64,000 nucleotides of DNA from assembly GCA_024305745.1 (NCBI GenBank), contig JAHRBS010000003.1, positions 682,001 to 746,000 on the forward strand. The letters run 5' to 3'. The notes beneath the pieces are model-generated. The model was not told where the DNA came from, made no database searches, and saw only the letters and a list, made by a program, of their open reading frames with translations. This DNA is from Polyporus tsugae (Eukaryota; Basidiomycota; Agaricomycetes; Polyporales; Polyporaceae). The position numbers were made by a program, and so were the translations under genes. This document shows positions 43,034-55,500 of the stretch, piece by piece; the stretch's first letter is position 1, and each line of letters begins with the position of its first letter.

Positions 43034-46000
43034 ATGGCTTTTGCTCTTCCCGCCCACCTACCTCGCAAGAAGGATGCCCGCGACGTGTCCACTCAAGTAC
43101 TCACGAAGGTCTCGGAGACACCGCTCAAGGCTCTCAATGCGAAGCTGGCATCTTCATGGGTCGCGGAGCTGGATGACACAATCAGGCTAACCAAGGTATG
43201 TTCCCTGCCTCCGTCTTTCGCGCATACAAGGACCCTGACGAATGGTGCAAGGCCCAAATCCACGAACGCATCTCCAGCGACCTTCCGGACTTCGAGCGAC
43301 AACTGGCAACGTCTGTGTCTGTCCAAGAGCGATTACGGTCTCTCTCCGAAAACGTTGATGTTCTCAGCGGGAGCATATCACATCCGGAGGTAAGTCGCGT
43401 GCGCCACAGACGTGTGTCCCTCCCCCACGAATTGACGGCACCGAAGTCAGGCTTGATTCCCAGCCTTGTCGGCACTCTCACAAACCATGCTAGAGTAAAG
43501 CAAGAGGCTGCGGATGCGCGCGCTCAACACGGTGCGCTCAGTCACCTACTTCAATGCTGGAACGAGCTACGGCGGTTGACCCGCTTGGTGGAGAAGGCGG
43601 AGCTTGCGGATGCTATGACGGCCTGCTCATCGCTGGAGGGGATGTTTACGGACGCGCCGGAGGCACTGTCAAACAGCGAGGTTCTGGTGGACATGAAGGT
43701 ACGTCACACTGCATGAAATCAAGTTTGAAGGAAGCGGGTGGTTCTTCCCTAGCCAGGGCTCTCGGTCAAATTCGCAGGGTTGGAGGAGGCTCTCCCCCAT
43801 CCAAGAGCTCCGTAACAGAGTTAGCAGTCGATGCTGTCGATCGATCACACCTATGTTGCGATCTAGAGCAGGCTCGTCTGGCCCTGACTGGATGTCCTGG
43901 GTAGGGCGCATGTCGAGGAGGGCAAACTAGCGCGAGAGGTACTTCATACCCTTTCGACGCAAACAGAGCTTGGGGGCACCATTGCCACCGTTTGGGCGAT
44001 CCTTTGTACCCGCAGAGGGGTCCACAGGTACATCCCTGTGGTATGGAAGTTGGTCTGGTCGACCTTAGCTCGAGTGTGTATATCTGCATGGACTTGAGAC
44101 GGGTGTACTGGAACAGCCACCCGACGTTGGATCAGGCAGCGGATTCATTCGCCCACATTGTTCTCGAAATCTTCAGCCCTTTAGTTCACGCTAACATGTT
44201 TCATGCGCAGCGCAAATGCACGTCTCTGCGCAGCCGTACAGAGGAGCAGCTTCTTGACGCTTACTCGCGGAGTATTGTCATCTCAGCATCCGAGATATCC
44301 GTGAAACCCTCCATCCAGGCCGTGCTACCACGAAGACTGGTCAATGGGGTGTGGGTACAAAGCATGGTCCCCGGTGACAGTGTCGACACTGTGATCCAAC
44401 TACCTGCTCTTCTCGCGTCAATCTCGCCTGCGACGCTCTCCACACACCTGTCGACTCTACGGCGTGACATTACGACACATTGTATCGAATACGTCTTGAA
44501 GCAACCAGTGCAGATCTACGACTCGAAAGTCCATGACATCACTGGGATCATTGAATACAAGGTGTCTCTGCAACGCGGCGCCCCTGGTAGCGAAGAGCCC
44601 TCGCTCCGCCTCGCACACCTCACGACTATCATGTCCTTCCTCAACAAACATCTATTCCCCAATCTGCCCCCCGCGGAACGCAAGCCGTTCCTGCTCTCCC
44701 TGTCCACACCCGTTCGAATAGCCGTATTAAATCTCCTACTCTTGCCAAACCTGCCTTCGTCCCTGTCAAAGCTTCCAGATTTCCTCAAGCTCGCGCAGTC
44801 GGCTGTCCAGGCGGAACAGGAGATCATCGTCAAGATGCTCGGGGACACCGGCGCAGACCGCAGTATCCAGACGTGGGTGGACGGCGTTGGTCTGCACTAC
44901 GAGCGGAGGAGACGAGCGGATATACTCGACAGAGCACGCGCGATTGCCGTGACGCCCGCGGACGACAGCACTGCGTTCCGTGTCGAGATGACTCTCGTCG
45001 TCGAGGACAAAACTGCTCCGGTCCAGGTAGCCGAGGAGCCTACGACGGTCAACGGGAAGGCAAAGGCGAAGGAGCCCCCCGCTACCGAAGCGGAAGACAG
45101 TTCGGCGTGGGACTTCGAGACCCCTAGTCAGGACGAAGCCTTGGCTGCTGACGACTGGGGCTTGGACGACGACGTCGAGCCTGAACCAGAGCCGGAGCCG
45201 GAGCCCGTTGTGGAACCTCCAAAACCCCCCGAACCGGAGCCGACAAAGGAAACAGAGGAGCCTACGGAAGAAGAGGACGACCCTTGGGGATGGAACAACG
45301 ACAACGGCGCTGAGCCCGCAGAGACAGAGGAGGACTCGGCGTGGGATGACGCTTGGGAAGAGAAACCGGCCGCTCGTGCCCCTCCATCTGAGCCTGTACC
45401 CGCAAGTTCGGCGCCGAGACAGGCGAAGGGGCTTGAAAAGCGGTTCGGCGGGAAGAGCGTACCACAGTCCCCTGCGCCGCCTCCGCCACCTGCTCCTCCT
45501 GCGCCTGTACCTCCACCGCGAGCTGTCCCCGCGGCGTCGAAGAACCCTCCCTCGGTCCCTCCCCCGCCGAAGCCGGTGCAGGTCACCGAGTCGTATGTCG
45601 TTTCCGGAAAGACGAAGGAGTTGCTGCAGCTAGTTGAGGATATCCTCCGCGAAGGCGCCGAGCTCGTGACCTCCGGCATTCTCAAGTCGACCGCGTCGGG
45701 CTCGCCAGGGAACGTCATCATGCAAGCGGCCCCGATGGCGCTCGAGCTCTTCCGCGCGCTCGTGCCCGTAGCGAACGCCGCGGTACTGAAGCAGTCCGCG
45801 AAGGAGCCGATGAAGTTCTCGAACGATTGCCTGTACGTGGGAAAGGAGCTGGGGCGGATCGTGGCAGGGCTGAATGGGGTCCCGCGGGATAAGCTTGAGG
45901 AGGGCCTAGAGAGGCTCAGGGTTCTGGCGGACAGCTGGTTCGAGGACGCTATCGTAAGTCGCTGCAACTCAGTTTCTGATGTTTTGATACTTGATGTTGA

Positions 46001-46718
46001 CATCCCGTCCCTGCTCTATTTTTATTCGATAGGCGAGAGAAGAGCGGCTAGTCGACGAAGTGCTGGAAAATACGAGAGGATTCATCGACACTACGCAGCA
46101 GGAGCGGTATGATGAGTGTGAGGAGGCCGTAAACGATGTCTTGCAGCGCATACGGAGAGTCGCACCGCAGTGGAAGGTACGCGGGTTTGAGTTGGAGTCT
46201 GATATTTGGAACGTGGGATTGACATGTGGCTGCGAATTTAAAAAGGCCGTCTTGACGAAGAGCAGATACTACGACGCGCTCGGGTCGATAGTCGAGGCGG
46301 CGCTCTCCAGGATCCTTGCGGACGTGCTCGCCCTTGAGGATATCACAGAGACCGAGTCGCATCGGTTGAGTGAGCTCTGCCACATCCTGAACGCACTGGA
46401 GGGACAGTTCGTTGAGGACCCCGATCAGCCCTCGTTCGTGGTGTCGTACGTGCCCTCGTGGCTCAAGTTCTCGTACCTCTCGGAGTTGCTGGTGCGTAGT
46501 CCTTTCCCATCCCACTTTCCTCTCGCGAACGCACTCTCATGGATCCATCGCACTTTCAGGAGGCGTCGATCGCGGACATCTCGTACCTGTTCGAGGAGGG
46601 GGCGCTGGTGGACTTTGGGATCGAGGAGCTGGTGAAGCTAGTGAAGGCCCTGTTCGCTGACACGCAGCTGAGGGCGAACACGATCAATAAGCTGCAGCAG
46701 GGGCATCCCGTGCGCTGA
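43034..46718 (+). CDS. ZW10: ZW10 homologue (kinetochore / vesicle tethering)
   Basis: ZW10 acts in the Dsl1/NRZ tethering complex at the ER and, in animals, in the RZZ kinetochore complex. The start MAFALPAHLPRKKD is at 43034. Helical N-terminal parts (QIHERISSDLPDFERQL, NELRRLTRLVEKAELADAM) lead to EEQLLDAYSRSIVISASEIS and the VNGVWVQSMVPGDSV region. A low-complexity acidic and proline-rich insert (about 45.05-45.55 kb) carries repeated Trp in acidic context (DSSAWDFE, DDWGLDDD, DDPWGWNN, DSAWDDAWEE). The C-terminal domain (YVVSGKTKELLQLVEDIL to INKLQQGHPVR) is typical. An in-frame join from VDMK to RKCTSL needs a 512-nt intron (43699-44210). Other introns include 43196-43251. Confidence 0.82.
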
Positions 46719-47057
46719 TCACCGTCCTTCCTTTCTCCGAATGTGGCAGCAGCCACACGCCACGAGGCTTCTACTTCCTGTTTGGTCCGCTTGTATCTAC
46801 GTATCTATGTGCTTTCTTCATACCTGTTCGTTACGCTGTCGGTACATTTGATGCAGCTTTCTGTCGCTCGAGTTAAAACTCTGACTATCATGGGCGCCTA
46901 TACCTGAGTCCAAATCACGGGGGAAGCGCACGGACCAACCAAACAATGGTAAGCAGCCCCACCGTGTGTTGCTGAGGGCAGTACTCCCCTTCCCCCACCA
47001 CACCTCTCTACGCATATACCCCATCGTTGCTGACTTGAAACTTTGGATGCCTCGAAA
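46719..47057. other. Intergenic region, no gene seen
   Basis: This is a 340-bp spacer between two plus-strand genes with no recognisable element. Confidence 0.4.
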
Positions 47058-50000
47058 ATGACTACCATTGAAGTACGGACACCGTCTTTGGTTCACACGG
47101 CGTGTTTTAATGCGGGTACGCGCTCATTCCAGGAATTTGAGACCGCGTTGAGGGAGGTGGTGACCGCGAAACGCCTTTCGCAGTCAAAGATGACTTGTTT
47201 GACGGAGATTGCGCTGAGGTGTATGGAGGTGCGTTCTCTGCCGTCGTTGTAGCGCTTGCCTTGATGTATGCGCGGCGCAACGTCGCTGTCGCCTGCCGTA
47301 CTGACCTATCGCGTTGTGTCGCGTCGCTTTTTCTTAAATCGTGGCTCATAGAATGATACTCAAATGGTTTCCATCCTGTACCGGACACATAAGGGGCTGT
47401 CTTCCGGCGGGAAGACCTGTAGCCTGTATGCGTTCGACGCGCTTGCCCGGGCAGCCCGTCATCAGGTCAACAAGAACGACAGCAACCCTGCAGATGCAAA
47501 ACGTGGACTTGGGAACAGCGCGACATTCCTGACGAAGATTGAGGGGGTCCTTGACGGCTTGTTCCAGGATATGGCCGCTACTGGCACCGATGATCTGAAG
47601 GTTCGTTTGCAAGTTTGGCACTGACTGGCTCGTCGTATACGCACACCCTCTTGTGGCCCACGAAGATCATTCCATGGTCCAGAGTCCTAGAGCTACGTCT
47701 GCGCCCACCCGGGGCGCGGTAGTTTCGGTCGACGATCGTAGTAGGACCGCTCGGCATTGGCCGATGGTGGCAGAATGTCCAGTGCCCACTAACCACTAGG
47801 TACTGCCACGAACTGACGAGGTCGCGTCGCGTCTCGTCGGACGAAATGACGGCGCGGTCACATGATGGAACTGCGTTCTTCCCCTGGACTCTGAATCGAG
47901 ATGGCCAAAATAGAGGATCCTAACGATAACCTTACATCGATCTGCAGGAAAAGGCCAAGAAGATCCTGGACATTTGGGCCAAGTCGAATACGTTCCCTTC
48001 CGCTGTATTGTCGCCCCTGTATGCGTTGCTGAAGCAGGCCGAGAACGAGAAAGGTGCTTATGTTTTGTCCTATCGGTTCGCTAAGTACACCTCCCTATGC
48101 AATCCATTTCATTTGCCCCGCATGTCGGACCCTGAAACCGTGAGATACGAACTGAATCATGGTTTTGTCCGCGTCAGAACCCAACACAGACCAATCAGCG
48201 AACCCGACGCCTAACCCAAACACCATGCCCGCTCTCCCTCCCAATCAAGCACACCACACCCAGTACTCTGTAACGCCCCCAGCTGGCATAGACATACAAG
48301 CCACCCTCTTCGCTCTTCTCAGCAAGGCCGCCAACGTTGCAGCCGCCAATGGCGTGGCTCCAGGGTAAGCAGCGCGCTCATGTTTGCCCCGGAAGCACCG
48401 TGTTGAGCCAGCCTCCTTCCCTTCGATCCTTAGCCAAACACCGCCAAATACAGGCCCCGTCTCTGCTCCGTCTGCCCCGACCCTGCCAGTCCCAGTGCTG
48501 GATGCCACTCAGCTCGCGCTCCTCCACCAGCTCGCCCAGACAGCAAAAGGCATTGCGCCTGCAGCGCTGCAACCGCAGCAGCCCGGAGTTATACAACAGC
48601 AGCCTGTACCCACGTCCGTACTAGTGCCATCGAACAGTGCCGTGCCTGTAGTATCCCCCAGTGCCCATGCGAATGTCGGCGGGACCTCGCAGCCGCAGGT
48701 GTATCGAGATGATCATTACGGTCCTCCCAGTGCACACGCACGAGAGTCAGAGCACCACCAGCACCACCAGCCGTACGGCCATGGCGGCCGGTACGCGCTC
48801 GGTGTAGACGTCGACGCAGCAGGCCGTGATCCTCGCGGAGGATATCCGCGCGGGAACGATTACGGCACCCCTAGCCACGACCGCGACCATGACCCCGGCG
48901 CCGCTGTCAGAGCCGGTCTCACACCCAAACCCAGTTACGGCGAGCACGGCGCCGGTTACGACCGCAATCCGATTCCTCAGACTGATCATCCTGACTCCAG
49001 TTATGGTTATGACCGCGACCACGACCACACACGCGATCCGCGTAGTGACTTCTACCGTGACGGCCCTCCTCTGGGCCATAGAGGCGGACCCCGCGAGCGC
49101 GGTGGCCCCGGGCGGGGCCGCGGCCGTGGAAGGTGGGACGACCGTCGAGGGCCAGGAGGGGGCGACCGCGACTTCCGAGACGACAGAGGCAGGGATCTCG
49201 AGGAATATCGCGACAGGGTCGATCGCGACCATCGCAGGCGGCACGACAGCCGCTCCTGGAGCCCGCAGGGCCGTCGGCGCGGCAGAGGGGCGTATAGCCC
49301 TACGAGACCCCGTGGCCACCGCGACGGACGCGGGCAGCGAGACGGCGATGGAGGAGGGTACCACGAGCGGTACACGTATGTTCCCGCGCCTGACGGTGCC
49401 TCGACGGGCTTTGACGAGTTTGGGAGGGAGCTGAGGCCGAGCTCGCCCAAGCGTGAGCCTGAACGGGCAGGCTCAGACTCGCTGCAGGTCCCAAACCCAC
49501 ACCCGAGCCAGAGCCAGAGCCAGAGCCGGGGGAGGGGCGACTCGCCGTTCCCGCCGGGCTCCGCGTCCGCGTCCGTCACGGCGTCGGACGGTGGGTCCGC
49601 CGCGCCCGAGGATGTACATGTCCCTGTATTCCCGAACCACAGGCACCCGCCTGCCGCGACGCACGCGCATCTGTCGTATGCAGCCCCGTCCAAGCCCTCG
49701 ACTTCGACAATGGCGTCGCTCTCTCCATCGGCGTCTGCGTCTTCGGCTCCGCTCCCGCATGCATCGTCCTCGACCTCCGCGGCCGATGGGGAGGGAGGGG
49801 GCGGGCTGGACACGTTCGACCGCGCGGCGTTCGACCCCGCCCAGCCTGCGTCGTGGGTCGCGCTCGGGCACGCGTGGGAGGCGACGCACGGGCGCGCGCC
49901 GTCGCAGGACGAGCTGATGCAATTCGTGTTTGGGCCCGTGCCCGCGTCTGCGGTCCCCTCGGGGCCGGGCCCGAGTCGGGGGGAGTACGAAGAAGCGACG

Positions 50001-50645
50001 CATTACGAGGACGGGGGTTCGGGTGCGGGTTACGGGCGTGGATATGGACGGGGGGGCCGGGGCGGGTACCGAGGAAGAGGCGGGGGACGGTACGAAGATG
50101 GAGAGGGCGGATACGGATACGATGGAGGGCGTGGGGGCCGCGGGAGGGGATTCGGGCGGGGCCGCGGAGGAGAGTACGGTGCGCGGGGCCGGGGCGACTT
50201 TGAGGGGTATGGCCGAGGAGATTACGGACCGCCGCGGGGCGGACGCGGGCGCGGGCGTGGGGAGCACTACGGGGCCGCGAGGGACGAGTACGGCTCGGGA
50301 TACGCGTACGATGACTCGAACTATGAGGGATCGGGAAGAGGAGGGTACGGTGGCCGCGGCGCGTATGGGGGAAGGGGAGGTGGCGGGGGAGGGTATGGAT
50401 ACGGGCAGGGCGACTACCAGGACACAGACGCTGTGACGCTCACCGGGGCGGGCGGGGACGACCAGTCGTGGCAGGTACCGAGCGGGTACGAGGCGCCGAC
50501 GTCGCTGCCGTATGGGTCTGAGGACACTGAGATGGGCGGAAACGGTGGAGGAAGCGAGAATGAGAATGAGGGAGGGGGGGGAGGAAGCACGGGGAAGATG
50601 CAGAAAGTCGGGGACAAATGGGTTTTCGTACTACGTGGCACTTGA
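47058..50645 (+). CDS. CID-domain RNA-processing protein with RGG-rich C terminus
   Basis: The N terminus is a CTD-interacting domain that binds the phosphorylated RNA polymerase II tail: FQEFETALREVVTAKRLSQS, NDTQMVSILYRTHKGL, LYAFDALARAARHQVNK, TFLTKIEGVLDGLFQDM, KILDIWAKSNTFP. Relatives include Nrd1 and SCAF4/8. Introns: 47229-47351, 47601-47947 (347 nt, long), one ending before 48178, and 48365-48433. The rest is a long Pro/Gln-rich linker, Arg/Asp-rich repeats (DRDFRDDRGRDLEEYRDR) and a Gly-Arg-Tyr-rich tail with many RGG boxes, typical of RNA binding and condensation. The conserved tail end is QKVGDKWVFVLRGT. No RRM is seen. Confidence 0.8.
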
Positions 50646-50826
50646 GTCACGTCGGGGCCGCGTTTCCTGTGATCGTCTTGGTTCTTCAGCACTTGATAGT
50701 TTGCTCCCTTCGTCACGTAGTACTCAGTAATAGGCACCATGGCCTGACATGTACAATTTATTCCGCCGCTCAAGATCATTGTCATCAGTATAGCATGGGT
50801 CGAGACATAAGCGGACTCGTACTCCG

Positions 50827-52111
50827 TCATACAGTCTGTTCCGCGTGCCCATGGTCCACACCAGTCAGCTCATATCCATACCTCTCCGGGTTGGGCATGC
50901 GGGGGCGGTCTGAAACGTCTGCACCGCCGTAGACCATCCGTGCGGTATGCACCTGCGCGTACGTGAACGGGCTCGGCCAGTATATCAAGTAACATACTGT
51001 CGCGCAGACGATACCGAGCAAGCTTCCGACGATCACGTCTTCTTTGTGGTGTCGCTACCGCCGCGGAGTGAGTGAGCAATGCCTCGGTGCCTCGGGAAGG
51101 GGTGGGAACACGAGGCATAAAGTTTGGACGTACGTAGTCTTCCATCCGGGAGACAGCGACCCACGTTGCGAATCCGAGGGGGAGGAGTGTGAGGGTGAGG
51201 CGTGCGAGCTTGCTGCGAAGCAGGGAACTCCCTGGTACGGGTTGCGTGAGACACCATGCCCCAGATAGGCTGGCGAGATAGAGCGCGAGGAACATCATTC
51301 CGGCGAAGGCGGTCGACGAGTGTCCAGAGGGAAACGAGCGGCGGCCATCGAGGACTTTCTCGAGCTCCCTGTCGAGTTGAAAAGCGAACGTTGTTAGTAG
51401 GAGCATGGACATGATGAAATAGAACGTGGCGACCCTGTGCAAGCTTTGAGCTCTTTATCCCATTTGCAGCGGTGGAGGAAGTCGGGCCGTAGGCGACCTA
51501 GCGGAGGAGATTTTTAGTACTCCCGTGAGTAGGAATATTGCACGGCGGCATCCTTACCCACTCTATTTTTCAATGCCTCGGTGATAAGGGCGGTCAGGCC
51601 TCTGAAGCGCCGAACGGTCAGCAGATAATTCGGCGGTTATAGGAAACCTATAACCGCTGACCTTGCTGAGTACAGAGCTAGCAGACTGTGGTGAACCTCA
51701 AAGGCCGACCGACGCAACAGTCCGATAATGACAGTAACGGCCATAGGCAGTATGAATGCGATCAGCCAGTTCAGGCTCCCGCTGATCCTGGATGAAGTTC
51801 GAGCGATGTTACCCATTGATAGTGTTGACGCACTCACTGGTTTGGTCGGTGCTTGTGGTCAATGAGGTCGTCTTTGGTGCTAAAGTCACGCTCATAGGGG
51901 GGCAACGCTTTGATGTAGAAAGCAGCCAGCCACAATACGGAGGAGAATGCCCTGAGAGCGAATAACTGTTTCAGTAGTGTTGAGCAGTAAGAATGCTGTC
52001 TAGGACAACTGACCAGTCGACGAGGTATGCACGGTCAAAGAAAGAAAGACCATTGGTACCAAACCGTCTATCTATGTTGTTCTGGAAGCCGTTGAGTAGC
52101 CCTCGAGACAT
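50827..52111 (-). CDS. PAP2-family lipid phosphate phosphatase
   Basis: This integral membrane enzyme removes phosphate from lipids such as phosphatidic acid or diacylglycerol pyrophosphate. The start MSRGLLNGFQNNIDRRFG is at 52111. Three catalytic motifs are present across exons: KNRVGRLRPDF (KxxxxxxRP), FPSGHSS (PSGH) and SRMEDYRHHKEDVIVG (SRxxxxxHxxxD). Hydrophobic helices include LNWLIAFILPMAVTVIIGLL, FYFIMSMLLLTTFAF and GIVCATVCYLIYW. The last 40 residues are hydrophilic, with the stop at 50827. All key His, Arg and Lys residues are kept. It most resembles DPP1/LPP1-type enzymes of fungi. Confidence 0.87.
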
Positions 52112-52563
52112 GTTGCTGAGCGCCTCGCTGTGCTAGCTACAAGTTAGTTGCACGGCGCCCTGCTGCGGGAACTTTTCAAGTCAATCTGATGATTCGGTCG
52201 TGAGTGGGGTGACAAGTAAGATTACGAAGACTGCATCCGGTCTGTCCAGAACACACCTATGTTACAAACACTACCTACGGAGGTCGTACGTGGAGTGGGG
52301 GGACGCCAATGAGTGCTGCCAGTGGATGCCACGCCCAGGCCACGCCAACTGTCCGAGGCTGGTGGCAGAGGCCCGTAACCGATTGGCGCCCATTCCCACG
52401 CGCGGTGAGTCACGTCGAGTCACGCGTTATCCGACGTGAGCGTGACTTTGCCGCGCGGCGCGTGTGCGTGTGTCACTGTGGCCTCGCGTCGCGTCCGATC
52501 GAGTTGTCTCACGACTGCTTCGCTCTCCCCATCCCATCCCCCCCCTTGCCAGCCCTCCACACT
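52112..52563. promoter_or_regulatory. Divergent promoter region of PAP2 and DNMT5
   Basis: 450 bp separate the two start codons. The DNMT5-proximal 150 bp contain CACG/CGTGA words and a CT-rich tract just before the ATG. No TATA box is evident. Confidence 0.45.
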
Positions 52564-55500
52564 ATGCCATCCTCCTCAAAAGCCTCTCGCGCAAAGGGCC
52601 AGAAGTCTATCACTTCCTTCTTTGCAAAACCCAAGAGGGCTGGCGAGTCTAGCAAGGCCAAGGGCGACAAACCAGACGATGACACGCCATCCGACGACAA
52701 ACCTGCAGACGACGCCTCAGACCAGGAGGCCTCAGACAGCGATGGCGCCGGCGAGGTTGCAAAAGGTAGCTCGATCGAAAGCTCTGACCGCCCTCCTATA
52801 CACGAAATCCCTGCTATCTTCTCCGACCTCGTCTCCCGCATCTCCCAAATCAAGGAGGTCGCGGAGCATCTGAAGGGGAGGAAGATGCGCATCGCGACCA
52901 TGTGTTCCGGCACAGAGTCCCCCCTTCTTGCGCTCAACCTCATCCAGCGGTATATACTCGAACATTTCGACGTCTCGCTTGATTACGAGCACGTCTTTTC
53001 TTGCGAAATCGAACCTTTCAAACAGGCCTACATAGAACGTAACTTCCAGCCACCCTTCCTGTTCCGCGACGTTTGCGAGCTTGGCGACGACGAGGCGTGA
53101 GCAATTATATATTCTTCTCTTAATGCACGACGCGCTCACATGAGGGCCAGCACGACCGCGTACGGCGCTCTCGCTCCTGTACCCGGCGACGTAGATCTGC
53201 TCATCGCCGGGACGTCCTGCGTCGACTACTCCAACCTCAACAACGAAAAGCAGGACATCGACGCGAATGGCGAATCAGGTCGCACCTTCCGAGGCATGAT
53301 GTCCTGGGTCAAGAACCACCGGCCGCCGCTCGTCATCCTCGAGAACGTCTGCGGTGCTCCCTGGGAGCGCGTCGTCGACTACTTCGAACGGAACGGGTAC
53401 TCGGCGGGCTACCTCAGGGTCGACACCAAGACGTTCTACATCCCTCACACGCGGACACGCGTGTACCTCCTTGCCGTCGATAAGAAGGGCTCCCGCATGC
53501 CTGACACGTGGAAGGCCAAGATCCAGGAGCTCAAGCGGCCCGCGTCCTCGACATTGGACGCGTTCCTCCTCCCCACGGACGACCCCCGTATCCACCAGGC
53601 ACGCCAGAAGCTCGCGAACGAGGCATACAAGACCGCCGGTGGCACGCGCGGCCGTACCGACTGGAATCGCTGCGAGAACCGTCACCAGCGCGCTCGCCTG
53701 GAGGAGCAATTGGGCACGAAGCGGCCGCTCACGAGTTGGGAAGAAGGTGAGATTATATTTGCGGCTATTTGGATAAGCAACGCGCGCATTCGTGGATCTC
53801 AGTGCAGCACGAGAGGGTCCCATATCCGTGAAACGCGATTTTGCACTTTGTTCCCACTGGTTTTGAAACGGGCCGCGAACCCACCAAGGAATGACGTAGT
53901 TAATAACATCTTATAGGTGGTTTCTGCAAGCTTCCCGACTTCGCTTGGAACGATTGGGGCATCGGTCAAGTCGAGCGCGTCTGGGACCTGATGGACATCA
54001 GTCTCCTTCGGTCGGCGACGAAGGGCGTCGACCCTTCATTCAAGACGTGAGTGGAATTATCTCCCTCCCACCTGAACGACCGTGCTCAACCGTACCACCT
54101 CCAGCCAAGTATGGAACTTGTCTCAAAACGTCGACCGTTCAACCGGGTCCAGCAAGCCGGGCATCTGCCCCTGCCTCACGCCGACCATGATCCCTTATAT
54201 TACGAACCGCGGTGGACCCATGGTCGGCCTCGAGGCGCTCTCGATGCAGGGTCTCCCGGTGGACGAGCTCCTGCTCACGCGTGAGACCGAGGACCAGCTC
54301 GCGGACCTCGCGGGGAACGCCATGTCGACGACCGTCGTCGGCGCGTGCATACTCGCCGCGCTCGTCGTCGGGCGCAAGCTGCTCAAGGAGGGCTCCGAGA
54401 GCCGCACATACGAGCAGGTCCGCGAGGACCGTATGCTAGAGGACGGCCCGAGTAAGAGGGAGGAAGACGAGGACGAGGACGAGATCATGGAGGTCGACCC
54501 CCCAGCGGACGACGTCGACGCGCACGTCACGGGCGAAGATCAGCTCACGCAGCGGCCGCTCAACCTCGCTGCATCCGCGTCGCAGCTCTCGCTTGCTGAT
54601 CTTTTCGAGGAGGCACACCGCTCCGCGCGCCTGTGCAGCTGCGAGGGCCGCAAGGACATGACGGACCGGACGCTCAACCGGTGCGTAGACTGTGATTCAA
54701 CATCATGCGTGAAGTGCGGCGGCCGCCCCGAGCACAATTATCAGCCGATCGACTTGGAGGCTCACCCGCGCCTCCCGCCATCGACATTCGAGAAGGACCT
54801 CAAGGCGATCCTGCCGATGTCGCTGTCACTCTCCAACGTGACCAAACAAACCGTTAACGCTGCCGCGGCCGCCCACGACGTCGACGCGTCGACGACCCGT
54901 TTTGCAGAATGGCGCGCAGCGGTTCTCCGCGCGACGGCGAAAGAGCTGCGTTTCGTCGAAGCGAAGCGCCAGGAGACGTGGTCGGTCGTCTACCAGTCGC
55001 CCGGGGCGACCCTCGAGCTCTCCCTCCACCCCCAGCAGCCGCAGTGGCGGCTCTTCGCGCTCCCCGAAGACAGCACGCCCGCGAACGCTGAGATCCGGCA
55101 CGTCCTCGAGCTCCCCGTCGGGCGGTTCGTGTGCACGACGGGGCTTTTCGAGGGCCGATGGGAGTGGGCGTTGCCGAGCGTCGCGAAGGTCGACGTCGAG
55201 ATCGAGGGCGGAGAGGAGCTCGTGCCTGCGTGGGAGCAGAAGCTCGGCCTACTGGGCGACGAGTTCAAGAGCCGGACGGTCCACGCACAGCTCGAGGTGC
55301 GCGTCCCCGCGGGCGCGTCGCAGGCGTTGTTTGACCGCGACGTGTCGGGGACGTACACGCTCATCGACAAGTGCGGTACGGCGAACGCGGCGCTGCACAA
55401 GCGCGCGCCGGGAGAGGGCGACGGGAACTTGCCCCCGCTTTTCTTGCTGTTGGACCCGACGAGGTGCGGAGAGCCGGGTGCCGATGGGTTTGTGTTCTCG

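Noticed and set aside
45128..46003. 291-codon antisense open frame in ZW10
   Set aside because: It is Ser/Gly-rich shadow of the Pro/Glu-rich sense strand, with no independent support.
49052..50267. Several long antisense and alternative-frame ORFs in the RGG region
   Set aside because: High GC and repetitive codons keep all frames open. Only the sense frame continues from the CID exons with correct splicing and a plausible C terminus.
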